From: Myxococcales bacterium
GTDB lineage: Bacteria > Myxococcota_A > Polyangia > Haliangiales > Haliangiaceae
Length of the DNA stretch: 64,000 nt
Assembly (NCBI GenBank): GCA_016717005.1
Contig: JADJUF010000039.1
Span: 558,001 to 622,000, forward strand
Direction: 5' to 3'
A program made the translations under genes and the position numbers. The notes beneath the pieces are model-generated. The model was given only the letters and a program-made list of their open reading frames with translations. It ran no database searches and had not been told where the DNA came from. This document shows positions 25,631-33,448 of the stretch, piece by piece. The stretch's first letter is position 1. Each line of letters begins with the position of its first letter.

Positions 25631-26724
25631 GGCAGACCTCGCCGGAGACCGATCGTGTTGACCCACGCGTTGCCGACCTCGGCCGACGCCGCCACCGTCC
25701 ACACGCCGTCGACGACGACCTCGGCGGTGACGCCGACCGAGCCGAAGAACCCGGCGGCGCGGCCCGCGGCCAGGCCGCCGGCCAGCGTGTCGCGGCGATG
25801 ATCGTAGAACGCCGCGACCTCCCCACGCGCGCACGGCAGGTACACGCCCCACGCGAAGCGGCTGATCAGCACGCCGGAGAGATCGCGATCGCCGGCGCGG
25901 TAGTCGACGAGCTCGAGCCCGAGGCCGGCGTCGAGATCGAGGAACGAGCCCGCGAGCGCGGGATCGAGCAGGTCGGCGGCCAGGCGGCCGTGCACCGCCA
26001 GCTCGCCGGTCGCGGTGGTGGTGCGCTCGTCGCGCGCGCGCGCCAGCTCGAGCGCGGTCCGCACGTCGATCGCCGTGCCGGTGTGGCGCGCGGTCGTGCG
26101 CCCCCAGGTCCGCGCGGCCCCGTCGAGCCGCGCGACGACCAGCGTGCCGTCGGCCGCGGCCGCGGTCCGGGCCGCGGCGCTCCAGCGCCCGGCGCGCGCG
26201 CGCCCGCTGACGCCCACGAGCGCGCGATCGCCGTGGTAGCCGTCGCGCAGCCAGGTGCTGTCGACGCCGACCTCGACCGCGGGCAGCGCCCGCGGCCCAC
26301 CGCGCCGGCCGCCGGCCGCGGCCGCGATGTCCGCCCACCAGCCGCCCAGGAAGACGCCGACGCCGGCGGTCACCAGGTGCACGCTGGGCACGATCAGCTT
26401 GCCCGAGCCGTAGGTCGCCGCGAGCGGCACGCCGCCGACGAGCATCAAGCCCAGGCCGACCGCGCGCGTGGCCAGCACCCGCCGCGCCGCCCGCGGCTCG
26501 CGCGCGACGTACGTGCCCAGGCCCGGCACGATCACCCCGGGCACCACGGCCAGGCCGACCGCCGCGGCCCGCCGGCCCGCCGACAGCGCCGGCGTCGTCG
26601 GCGCCGGCGCCTCGTCGGCCCGGACCGCGGGCGTCGCGGCCAGCAGCGCCAGCGCGCACGCGACGCCGCGCAGCGCGAGGACGACGCGCGGGCGCGGGCG
26701 GGTCTCGACGGCCGCAGGCGGCAA
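25627..26724 (-). CDS. Exported protein, beta-barrel-like C-terminal part, unknown function
   Basis: The protein has 365 aa from a TTG start at 26724, chosen because TACGCT lies 7 nt upstream and a signal peptide (VVLALRGVACALALLAATPA) follows. Two or three hydrophobic segments (AVGLAVVPGVIVPGLGTYVA, ATRAVGLGLMLVGGVPLAA, SVHLVTAGVGVFLGGWW) precede alternating strands (LVVARLDGAARTWGR, GLGLELVDYRAGDRDL) that could form an outer-membrane barrel. It is cotranscribed with the metallophosphoesterase by a 4-nt overlap. No family is recognised. Confidence 0.65.
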   Translation of the reverse strand: MPPAAVETRPRPRVVLALRGVACALALLAATPAVRADEAPAPTTPALSAGRRAAAVGLAVVPGVIVPGLGTYVAREPRAARRVLATRAVGLGLMLVGGVPLAATYGSGKLIVPSVHLVTAGVGVFLGGWWADIAAAAGGRRGGPRALPAVEVGVDSTWLRDGYHGDRALVGVSGRARAGRWSAAARTAAAADGTLVVARLDGAARTWGRTTARHTGTAIDVRTALELARARDERTTTATGELAVHGRLAADLLDPALAGSFLDLDAGLGLELVDYRAGDRDLSGVLISRFAWGVYLPCARGEVAAFYDHRRDTLAGGLAAGRAAGFFGSVGVTAEVVVDGVWTVAASAEVGNAWVNTIGLRRGLP

Positions 26725-26731
26725 GTCGCGC

Positions 26732-26737
26732 AGCGTA
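26732..26737 (-). promoter_or_regulatory. Candidate -10 box (TACGCT) 7 nt before a TTG start
   Basis: Minus-strand TACGCT is spaced 7 nt from the TTG at 26724. It fits the leaderless pattern and was used to choose that start. Confidence 0.4.
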
Positions 26738-26871
26738 GCGCACCGCCGGGGCCTGGCCAGGGTCGCGCCGCGCGGGTGTGGCGCCGCCAGCCCCGGCGCG
26801 TGCGGCCGCGCGCGGTTCCAGGGCGGGATCGATTGAGCCGACGCGCGCGCGCCTCGTAGGCTCGCCCCACG

Positions 26872-27228
26872 ATGCAACCTCAAGCGCCGCCCGGCCCGCC
26901 CGCGACCGTCGAGATCGAGCTGTCGTTCTTCTTCATGATGTGGGTGCTGTACCTGGTCACCCCGTCGATCTCGGTCAACGGCCTGGCCCAGCGGCGCACC
27001 TGGGGCACCCACACGTTCTCGCTGCCGCCCGGGCACTACGTGTTCGAGGCCTGGTACCCGTACCTGTTCACCTCGCGGACCTCGGTCGGCGGGCTGGCGC
27101 TGACGCTGGCGCCGGGCGGGCACTACAAGCTGCGCTACCGACCGGCCTGGCTGGTGTTCCTCGCGGGCTCGCTCAAGCTGATCGGCGCCGCGCAGCTGCC
27201 GCCGGCGAGCGTCCACCAGCTGCCCTGA
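26872..27228 (+). CDS. Small hypothetical protein with hydrophobic segment
   Basis: The protein has 118 aa. An N-terminal hydrophobic stretch (LSFFFMMWVLYLVTPSISV) could be buried or membrane-associated. The middle reads HTFSLPPGHYVFEAWYPYLF, with a late hydrophobic segment near WLVFLAGSLKLIGAA. The pattern of strand-turn-strand around PPGHY and PGGHY suggests a small beta-sandwich of the carboxypeptidase-regulatory or PEGA type; this is an impression. A TAGGCT box is 9 nt before the ATG. The likely location is cytoplasm or inner membrane. Confidence 0.65.
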   Translation: MQPQAPPGPPATVEIELSFFFMMWVLYLVTPSISVNGLAQRRTWGTHTFSLPPGHYVFEAWYPYLFTSRTSVGGLALTLAPGGHYKLRYRPAWLVFLAGSLKLIGAAQLPPASVHQLP

Positions 27229-27354
27229 TTTCGCGCACCGGTTGCCGGGGAGGTCGGCGCCGCCGGCAAGGTCGGCGGCGCCGCGCGCCCGCCACCGCGC
27301 TGGCGCCGCCGCGGACGCGATCGCGGCGGTACGCGGTATGCAGCCACCCAGGGC

Positions 27355-27804
27355 ATGCGGCCCATCGGTCCGCTCCTCCTCACGGCCTTCACGCTCCTCG
27401 GCGCCACCGCGGCGGGCTGCGTGCGGGACGAGGAGCGCCAGGTCAGCGTCACCTTCCACGTCTGGTGCCAGGTCGTGACGCCGGGCGGGACGCCGGTCGA
27501 CGGCCAGCTCGTGACCTTCGCCGCGATCAAGGTCGGCTACGACGGCGCGATCGACCCGTCGTCGCCGGTCGATCTCGGCGAGGCCACGATGTCGGGCGAT
27601 CCCGCGCACCCGGGGTCGGCGACGTTCGAGCTCGGGTACACCCTGCACCAGCTCGGCGACGATCAGGAGTACGCGGCGCTGGCGTGCACCACGATCGTGC
27701 CGGGCGCCGACAACGACGTCCACGTCGGCTTCGAGTACACGTTCGAGCAGGCGCGCGCGGCACCGACGATGGTCGAGCGCACGCTGATCTTGCGGCTGCC
27801 GTGA
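27355..27804 (+). CDS. Small lipoprotein, unknown function
   Basis: The protein has 149 aa. The signal peptide (MRPIGPLLLTAFTLLGATAA) ends in the lipobox TAAGC, Cys22. The mature region is predicted beta-rich (QVSVTFHVWCQVVTPGGTPV, VTFAAIKVGYDGAIDP), with a Trp-Cys pair. It is convergent with hrpB and separated from it by a strong hairpin. No family is recognised. Confidence 0.65.
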   Translation: MRPIGPLLLTAFTLLGATAAGCVRDEERQVSVTFHVWCQVVTPGGTPVDGQLVTFAAIKVGYDGAIDPSSPVDLGEATMSGDPAHPGSATFELGYTLHQLGDDQEYAALACTTIVPGADNDVHVGFEYTFEQARAAPTMVERTLILRLP

Positions 27805-27814
27805 CCTCGCCCCG

Positions 27815-27840
27815 CCGCGGGCGTGGCCGGTCGCCCGCGG
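27815..27840. terminator. GC-rich hairpin between convergent genes
   Basis: CCGCGGGCG (27815-27823) and CGCCCGCGG (27832-27840) form a perfect 9-bp stem with an 8-nt loop. It sits exactly in the 39-bp gap between a lipoprotein gene and hrpB, whose 3' ends face each other. No U-tract follows, so the terminator role is inferred from position. Confidence 0.55.
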
Positions 27841-27843
27841 ACG

Positions 27844-30372
27844 TCAGTCCTTGAGGAACACCATCGGATCCTCGGGCCACGCGTGCCGGGGATAGCGGCG
27901 CATGAGCTGGCGGCGCAGGTCGGGGTAGTGGCGCTGCCAGAAGCCCGGCAGGTCCTGCGTCACCTGCACCGGCCGCTGGTTGGGCGCGAGCAGGTGCAGC
28001 ACCAGCGCGACCCGGCCGCCGGCGACCATCGGCCCGCGCGGCGCGCCGAAGAAGTCCTGCAGCCGCGACGCGATCCACGGCGCGCGATCGAGCTCGTAGT
28101 GGATCTGCACCCGCCGGCGGCGCGGCAGCTCGGCGTGGGTCGGCGCGATCCGATCGAGCTGCGCGCGCAGCGGCGCGAGGTCGGCGTCGAGCAGCTGCAA
28201 CAGGTTGGCCTTGCGCAGCTCGGCGAACGACGCCATGCCCTCGCACGCCCGCGCCAGCGCCGCGGTCAGCGCGGCGTCGTCGGGCGGCGCCAGCTCGGGC
28301 AGGTGGGCGGCGGCGAAGGTCAGGCGCGCGCGCCAGGCCGCGAGCGCGTCGGCGTCGACGAACCGCTCGATCCCGGCCGCCACGGCCTCGCGCGCGAGGA
28401 CCGCCGCCGCGCGCGGATCGCGCCGGGCCGCGGCCGGGTCGACGCGCTCGTCGAGGATCACGCCGCCGTAGCTGGTGCGCTGGGCGCGCTCGACCCGCTC
28501 GGCCGCGCGGTTCCAGACCAGCTCGTCGGTGTCGACCACGCGCTCGGGGTCGAGGTCGAGCAGCCACAGCGGCTCGATCCGGCTGGCCCGACGCACGCTG
28601 ACCTGGGTCTTGCCGGTCTCGCTCGCGTCGACCGCGACCACGAACTCGGCGCCCGCGGCGGTCGACAGCACCGACGACGGCGCCAGCGTGCCGGCGCCGC
28701 CGCCCGCGAACACCACGTCGGCCGACCGGCCGCGCCGGCGCGCGACCCGATCGGGGTAGCCGGCCAGGATCGCGTACAGCAGCGCTTCGTCGACGGCGGC
28801 GTCGTCGGGTGGACGCCGGCCGCCGCGGCGGGTCAGGCGCTCGAGCTGCTGCGCCGCGCGATCGACCGCCTGGGCCGTGGCGACGTCGAGGCCGGCGTCG
28901 CGCAGCGCGCCAGGCCGCATGCGATCGGCGCGCGCGCCCAGGAGCGCGTCGAGGTCCTCGATCAGATCGCTGTCGGCGGCGATGCGCGCCATGGCCCGGG
29001 GCCCGCGCTTCTCGAGCCGCAGCTCGCGCGCGCCCAGCAGCGCCGCGACGATCGCCCCCTCGCGCTCGACGCCGCGGGCCTCGGCCTCGATCAGCACGCG
29101 GGCCTGGCGCGGGTGGGCCGGGAACCGCAGCATGCGCTCGCCCACCGCCGTCAGCGCGCCGGCCCCGTCGATCGCGCCGAGCCGCTGCAGGAGCTCGTCC
29201 GCCGCGGCCGCGGCCACCGCCGGCGGCGCCTCGAACCAGGGCACGTCGGCCAGGCGCGCGAACCCGGCGGCGTGCAGCTCGAGCGCGGCCTCGGCCAGGT
29301 CGGCACGGGCGATCTCCGGCGCCTCCCGCGCCCGCCGGGTGTCGAAGTCGTGCCTGGTATAGAGGCGCAGCGCGCGGCCGGGCCGGGTGCGGCCGGCGCG
29401 GCCGGCCCGCTGGATCGCGCTGGCCTGTGAGATCGGCTCGACGACCAGGCTCGGCAGCCCCGACCACGGCGAGTGCCGCGCGACCCGGGCGGTGCCGGCG
29501 TCGATCACCGCCACCACGCCGTCGATGGTCACCGAGGTCTCGGCGACGTTGGTCGCCAGGATGACCTTGCGCCGCGGCGCCGGCGCGATCGCGCGGTCTT
29601 GCTCGTCGCTGGGCAGGTCGCCGTAGAGCGGCACGATCATCAGGTCGAAGGTCCCGGCCACGTCGGCCAGGTCCTCGCCGGCCCGTCGGATCTCCCCGGC
29701 GCCGGGGAGGAACACCAGCACGTCGCCGGTCAGGCCGTCCTGGCACATGCGGCGGATCGCGCTCGCGAGCTGCTTGCCCAGCGGCCGGTCGTCGGGCGCC
29801 GCCAGGTACTCGACGTCGACGGGGAACGCCCGGCCCTCGGACACCACCTGCGGCGCGTCGAGGAACGCGGCGATCGGGCCTGGGTCGAGCGTCGCCGACA
29901 TCGCCACGATCTTGAGGTCCGGCCGCCGGGTCCGCCGCAGCCGCTCCAGCAGCGCCAGCGCCAGGTCGCCGGCGAGGTGGCGCTCGTGCAGCTCATCCAG
30001 GATGACGACGCCCGTCCCGCGCAGCTCGGGGTCGGCCAGGAGCCGACGGGTCAGCACGCCCTCGGTGACGAACCGGATCCGGGTCGCGCCGCTGACCTTG
30101 CGATCGAACCGCACCTCGTAGCCGACCTCGTCGCCCGGCCGGCCGCCGCGCTCGAACGCCACCCGGTTGGCCGCGAGCCGGGTCGCCAGGCGGCGCGGCT
30201 CGAGCACCACCACGTCCCCGGCGCCGGCCAGCCCAGCATCCAGCAACGCCCCGGGGACCCGGGTGGTCTTGCCCGCGCCCGGCGGGGCCACCAGGACCGC
30301 CGCGCCGCGGTCGCGGACCGCCTCGACCAGGTCGGGCAGGACGACGTCGATCGGCAGGGGAGCCAGGGGCAT
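27844..30372 (-). CDS. hrpB: ATP-dependent RNA helicase HrpB
   Basis: The protein has 842 aa, the family's full length. DEAH/DExH motifs are all visible: Walker A PPGAGKTT (30-37), EPRRLATRLAA, DELHERH for motif II, MSATLD for motif III, and QRAGRAGRTRPG for motif VI. The C-terminal HrpB-specific region has RRVQIHYELDRAPWIASRLQ and the terminal WPEDP motif. HrpB-type helicases are cytoplasmic and act on RNA or ribonucleoproteins; the exact role is not settled in most bacteria. A TAGGCT box lies 8 nt before the ATG. Confidence 0.96.
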   Translation of the reverse strand: MPLAPLPIDVVLPDLVEAVRDRGAAVLVAPPGAGKTTRVPGALLDAGLAGAGDVVVLEPRRLATRLAANRVAFERGGRPGDEVGYEVRFDRKVSGATRIRFVTEGVLTRRLLADPELRGTGVVILDELHERHLAGDLALALLERLRRTRRPDLKIVAMSATLDPGPIAAFLDAPQVVSEGRAFPVDVEYLAAPDDRPLGKQLASAIRRMCQDGLTGDVLVFLPGAGEIRRAGEDLADVAGTFDLMIVPLYGDLPSDEQDRAIAPAPRRKVILATNVAETSVTIDGVVAVIDAGTARVARHSPWSGLPSLVVEPISQASAIQRAGRAGRTRPGRALRLYTRHDFDTRRAREAPEIARADLAEAALELHAAGFARLADVPWFEAPPAVAAAAADELLQRLGAIDGAGALTAVGERMLRFPAHPRQARVLIEAEARGVEREGAIVAALLGARELRLEKRGPRAMARIAADSDLIEDLDALLGARADRMRPGALRDAGLDVATAQAVDRAAQQLERLTRRGGRRPPDDAAVDEALLYAILAGYPDRVARRRGRSADVVFAGGGAGTLAPSSVLSTAAGAEFVVAVDASETGKTQVSVRRASRIEPLWLLDLDPERVVDTDELVWNRAAERVERAQRTSYGGVILDERVDPAAARRDPRAAAVLAREAVAAGIERFVDADALAAWRARLTFAAAHLPELAPPDDAALTAALARACEGMASFAELRKANLLQLLDADLAPLRAQLDRIAPTHAELPRRRRVQIHYELDRAPWIASRLQDFFGAPRGPMVAGGRVALVLHLLAPNQRPVQVTQDLPGFWQRHYPDLRRQLMRRYPRHAWPEDPMVFLKD

Positions 30373-30453
30373 GGCGGCGCAGCCTACCCCACCTGTGCGC
30401 CTCCCCGACCTGATCGAATTGATCGCTTCGATGTCAGACCCGGGAGGTAAACC

Positions 30454-30512
30454 TCGTTACAGGGCGGGTACCTACCTATAGTAGCTCGTCCTTGACGGTA
30501 CCCTACTGGTAG
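30454..30512 (+). promoter_or_regulatory. Promoter and CTAC/GTAG operator-like repeats of the RHH gene
   Basis: TATAGT (30477-30482) with TCGTTA 17 nt upstream (30454-30459) resembles a housekeeping promoter. Two inverted repeats overlap or follow it: CTAC-CTATA-GTAG (30472-30484) and CTAC-TG-GTAG (30503-30512). The first covers the -10 box. This is a typical place for autorepression by a ribbon-helix-helix protein. The region is markedly richer in A+T than its surroundings. Confidence 0.5.
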
Positions 30513-30526
30513 CGTAAGGAATCAAT

Positions 30527-30952
30527 ATGGCGAAGAAGCAGACCCGGCGGAGCATCAGTGTCAGCCGTTCGACCTATGAGCGCCTGAAGTCATTCTGTGA
30601 GACCAGCGGGATCTCGATGAGCCAGTTCGTGGAGAGCCGGGTCGGCGACTTCCTCGGTGAGGACGCGGGTGGGGTGGTCTCAGCGAGCGCCGCTGGCCTC
30701 GCGAGCAACTCGACCGTCGGCAGCGATCGCCTCGGGCGGGCCCAGCCCAGCGCGGCCCCCGCCGCCCGTCCGCAGCCCGCGCCGATGCGCCCCGCGGCAG
30801 CGCCGATGCGCCCCGCGCCCCGCCCGGCCCCGATGACCTCGGCCGCCGCGCGGTTCGCCGTCGACCCGCCGCCTCCGATCATCAAGAAGGCGGAGCAGGC
30901 GGCGCCCAAGGCGCCGTCGATGCCCAAGGCCGACCAGATCTTCACGTTTTGA
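30527..30952 (+). CDS. Ribbon-helix-helix DNA-binding protein with Pro/Ala-rich tail
   Basis: The protein has 141 aa. Residues 6-45 match the ribbon-helix-helix fold: a polar beta strand (RRSISVSRS), helix A (STYERLKSFCETSG) and helix B (ISMSQFVESRVGDFL). The rest is a low-complexity Ala/Pro/Met tail (repeated APMRPA), ending KADQIFTF. RHH dimers bind palindromic operators; two CTAC/GTAG repeats lie in its own promoter. A good Shine-Dalgarno sequence, AAGGA, lies 6 nt before the ATG. No toxin gene is adjacent, so a free-standing regulator or nucleoid-type role is more likely than an antitoxin. Confidence 0.8.
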   Translation: MAKKQTRRSISVSRSTYERLKSFCETSGISMSQFVESRVGDFLGEDAGGVVSASAAGLASNSTVGSDRLGRAQPSAAPAARPQPAPMRPAAAPMRPAPRPAPMTSAAARFAVDPPPPIIKKAEQAAPKAPSMPKADQIFTF

Positions 30953-30970
30953 TAGAGAGGAGCTTACTGA

Positions 30971-30993
30971 GAGGAGCTTTCGAAAAGCTCCTC
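30971..30993 (+). terminator. 10-bp hairpin downstream of the RHH gene
   Basis: GAGGAGCTTT and AAAGCTCCTC form a perfect stem with a 3-nt loop 18 nt after the RHH stop codon. Shortened versions of the same hairpin recur in the repeat array that follows, so it may belong to the repeat, not be a dedicated terminator. Confidence 0.5.
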
Positions 30994-31596
30994 CCCCGGC
31001 ATGCGCCGGGGCCCCCTCCTGAAACGGCCCGGAGCGTGCTGCGCGGGTCGTGCTTCGCCTCGGGGGCAGCTCCTGCCCCGGCATGCGCCGGGGCCCTGGC
31101 AGGGGCTGGGGTCTCCACGGTTGGAGGGCTCCGCCGATCCGCGGTGGCACGGCGAATGAAAACGGCCCGGAGCGTGCTGCGCGGGTCGTGCTTCGCCTCG
31201 GGACGGCGCGCCGGAGCTTTGAAAGCTCCTGCCCCGGCATGCGCCGGGGCCCAGGCAGGGGCTGGGGTCTCCACGCTTGGTGGTCGCCGCCGATCCGCGG
31301 TGGCACGGCGAATGAAAACGGCCCGGAGCGTGCTGCGCGGGTCGTGCTTCGCCTCGGGGGGGGCGCGCCAGCTCCTCCCCCGGCATGCGCCGGGGCCCAG
31401 GCAGGGGCTGGGGTCTCCACGGTTGGAGGGCTCCGCCGATCCGCGGTGGCACGGCGAATGAAAACGGCCCGGAGCGTGCTGCGCGGGTCGGCTTGCCGGG
31501 ACGGCGCGCCGGAGCTGAAAGCTCCTGCCCCGGCATGCGCCGGGGCCCAGGCAGGGGCTGGGGTCTCCACGGTTGGAGGGCTCCGCCGATCCGCGG
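30994..31596. repeat. Array of hairpin-bearing intergenic repeats
   Basis: Five copies of the palindrome CCCCGGCATGCGCCGGGG occur at 30994, 31076, 31232, 31378 and 31528 (spacing 82, 156, 146 and 150 nt). Each is preceded by an AGCTCCT sequence, in several copies part of a second small hairpin. Between them lie two conserved modules: one containing GGGGCTGGGGTCTCCACG, the other GAATGAAAACGGCCCGGAGC. The last copy ends exactly at the stop codon of the DUF3829 gene. Reading frames inside are not credible genes. It looks like a tandemly expanded palindromic repeat family. Confidence 0.85.
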
Positions 31597-32547
31597 CTAC
31601 TTGATCGACGCGGTCAGGCGCACGGCGTTGGCGCCGTCGATCATCGAGTTGTAGGCCTTGATCGCGGCCTCGTGCTCCTTGGCGATGGCCTCGGGCTTGG
31701 CCTTGGGGTCGGCGATCTTGGCGGTGAGGCGCTGCACCGCGTCGCGGTACCAGCCGGCCCGCGTCAGGAACTGGGTGTAGCCGCCCTGGTAGAGCACGTC
31801 GTAGATCTTGCGGTTGGTGCGGTTGCCCTCGACCAGCGCGGTCGCGCTCTCGAAGACCTCGACGAACGCCGCGAGCTGCGCGTCGATCGCGGCGCCGTCG
31901 ATCGGCGTGGCCTCCATCGCAAGGTCGATCGCGCGGATCAGGAGCTTGCCGTCGATGATCGTGCGCTCGTAGTGGTAGCGGAGCTTCTTGCCGTACTTCT
32001 TCGTCGTCGTGGCGAGTTGCTTGACCTCGCGCTCGTCGTTGAAGGCGACGACGAACCCGCGGACGTCGCGATCGGCCGCCGCGTACTCGTCCCACAGCGC
32101 GGTCAGCGTGGCGTGCAGCTCGAGGCCGCGCTTGCAGTCGTCGTCCTTCCACTGGCGCTTGAAGTAGTACTCGCTGGCCTCCGACGTCGGCTGCCACAGC
32201 GCGATCAGCGTCGTCACCATCTTGGTGGCGGCCGCGTCGACGGCGAGCTTCGGGCCCTTCTTGAGCGCCTTCAGGTAGCCGGGGAAGGTGGTGGTCTTCG
32301 CGGTGTCGCCGATCGCGCTGGGACCGCGGGCCTTGCTGGCCTTGCAGTCGGGGCCCTTGGTCAGGTCGACCCACGCGGCGTAGTCGCTGCGCTGCTTGTA
32401 GACGTACGACGACCAGTTGTTGAGGATGTCGACGTAGACGTTGATCTTGGCCTGCTTCGGATCGGGCTTGGCGTGGGCGACACCGACGCCGGCGATGAGC
32501 ACGGACAGCGCGAGCACGAGGGGCCCCAGGACGCGGGTGGTACGCAT
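31597..32547 (-). CDS. DUF3829-like (YiiG family) exported protein
   Basis: The protein has 316 aa. A signal peptide (VLGPLVLALSVLIAGVGVAH, cut after AHA) is followed by helical text KINVYVDILNNWSSYVYKQ, then SEYYFKRQWKDDDCKRGLEL, LRYHYERTIIDGKLLIRAID and AIKAYNSMIDGANAVRLT. This matches the helical DUF3829/YiiG pattern of an opening 'Lys-hydrophobic-Tyr-hydrophobic-Asn' helix and a KDD motif. Family function is unknown; members are periplasmic or lipoproteins. Here no lipobox Cys is present. ATG at 32547. Its stop codon abuts a repeat array. Confidence 0.7.
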   Translation of the reverse strand: MRTTRVLGPLVLALSVLIAGVGVAHAKPDPKQAKINVYVDILNNWSSYVYKQRSDYAAWVDLTKGPDCKASKARGPSAIGDTAKTTTFPGYLKALKKGPKLAVDAAATKMVTTLIALWQPTSEASEYYFKRQWKDDDCKRGLELHATLTALWDEYAAADRDVRGFVVAFNDEREVKQLATTTKKYGKKLRYHYERTIIDGKLLIRAIDLAMEATPIDGAAIDAQLAAFVEVFESATALVEGNRTNRKIYDVLYQGGYTQFLTRAGWYRDAVQRLTAKIADPKAKPEAIAKEHEAAIKAYNSMIDGANAVRLTASIK

Positions 32548-32679
32548 GGGCGGCATCCTCGCCCGAACCCGGATGGCCGTGGGACGCCGTGCCGCCATGG
32601 TTCGCACGTTGCCACCTCCGGGAGTGCTCCCGATCATGGGGGGCCGCGAGGAACACTGGCCAACCGCACCGAGATGCCC

Positions 32680-32990
32680 TACGATCTTCTTGCGATCATG
32701 TCGCCGAGAACACCGGCCTTCGCCATCGCGCGAGTGAGCTGGGTGGGCTTCGAAACGGGCCGAAGCGCCCATCACGAAGGCCCGGCCACGGGAGCCGCTT
32801 GCCTGCGGGCCGTCCGCCGGGCTCTGGCCTATGCCAGGGGAGGAACGAAAGACATGCCGAGTACCAAACGTCGCTCTGAGGAGGGACGGCCGTAGCTGGC
32901 CGTCCGTCCGTCTGCAAGAGCAAGCGGGTCCGCTGCCGGATCCGTGCGCACTAGCTACGCGGGCTCGCTTCGGCGAGCCCGCGGTCTTTT
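32680..32990 (+). ncRNA. Candidate structured small RNA ending in a strong terminator
   Basis: A TACGAT box (32680-32685) could start a transcript near 32692, and an intrinsic terminator ends at 32990, giving about 300 nt. Inside are stable hairpins: 32742-32773 (arms around CTTCG/CGAAG) and 32884-32905 (8-bp arms GGACGGCC/GGCCGTCC). A 13-codon frame (MPSTKRRSEEGRP, 32854-32895) follows an AGGGGAGGA Shine-Dalgarno-like stretch, and its stop codon sits in the second hairpin's loop. No plus-strand gene lies upstream to need this terminator. No match to tmRNA, RNase P or SRP RNA was recognised. A short protein gene is the alternative. Confidence 0.35.
32959..32990 (+). terminator. Intrinsic terminator with UUCG tetraloop
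   Basis: A perfect 10-bp stem (GCGGGCTCGC / GCGAGCCCGC) closes a TTCG loop and is followed by GGTCTTTT. It is the clearest Rho-independent terminator in the window. It lies on the plus strand 45 nt before the queF start. Confidence 0.85.
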
Positions 32991-33035
32991 CGGCGGCGAT
33001 GGCGGCCGCCGCGGATCTGGGCTAGACACGCCGCG

Positions 33036-33386
33036 ATGACCACCCGCCCGAGCACCACGCTCGAGACCTTCCCCAACCCGCGCCCGAGCCGCGGCTACGT
33101 GATCCACTTCGAGTGTCCGGAGTTCACGTGCCTGTGCCCGCTCACCGGCCAGCCCGACTTCGCGACCATCACGATCGCGTACACGCCCGACCAGCTGTGC
33201 GTCGAGCTCAAGGCGCTGAAGCTGTACCTGTGGAGCTTCCGCGATCAGGGCGCGTTCCACGAGGCCGTGACCAACCAGATCTGCGACGACATCGTCGCCG
33301 CGATCGCGCCGCGCTCGATCACCGTGACCGGCAAGTTCTGGGTCCGCGGCGGCATCACGACGACGGTCACCGTCACGGCGCCATAG
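33036..33386 (+). CDS. queF: NADPH-dependent 7-cyano-7-deazaguanine reductase
   Basis: The protein has 116 aa, the short unimodular (YkvM-like) type. It reduces the nitrile preQ0 to preQ1 in queuosine biosynthesis, in the cytoplasm. Signature residues are present: catalytic Cys34 in CLCPLTGQPDF, Asp41, and the substrate motif VELKALKLYLWSFRDQGAFH followed by Glu76. The C-terminal strand motif is KFWVRGGI. The ATG at 33036 is preceded 7 nt upstream by TAGACA, so the mRNA may be leaderless. No other queuosine gene is nearby. Its tail codes for TVTVTAP, and the underlying sequence GGTCACCGTCACGGCGCC recurs just downstream. Confidence 0.95.
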   Translation: MTTRPSTTLETFPNPRPSRGYVIHFECPEFTCLCPLTGQPDFATITIAYTPDQLCVELKALKLYLWSFRDQGAFHEAVTNQICDDIVAAIAPRSITVTGKFWVRGGITTTVTVTAP

Positions 33387-33417
33387 CGCACCGCGCGCGC
33401 CGCGCGGTCACCGTCAC

Positions 33418-33436
33418 GGCGCCGTGGCACGGCGCC
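33418..33436. terminator. Palindrome between convergent queF and STAND-HEAT genes
   Basis: GGCGCCGTG-G-CACGGCGCC is a perfect 9-bp inverted repeat with a 1-nt centre. It lies in the 62-bp gap between two converging genes. No T-run follows; the terminator role is inferred. Confidence 0.45.
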
Positions 33437-33448
33437 GCGCGGCCGCGG

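Noticed and set aside
30953..31596. Several open frames of 100-190 codons inside the repeat array
   Set aside because: They are repeat sequence read in multiple frames, with no homologous domain and repeated identical peptides.
32940..33035. PreQ1 riboswitch before queF (CTAGCTAC near 32951 resembles part of the class I aptamer)
   Set aside because: The A-rich tail and pairing arms needed for the class I fold are absent, and a box with start-codon spacing suggests queF has its own leaderless start.
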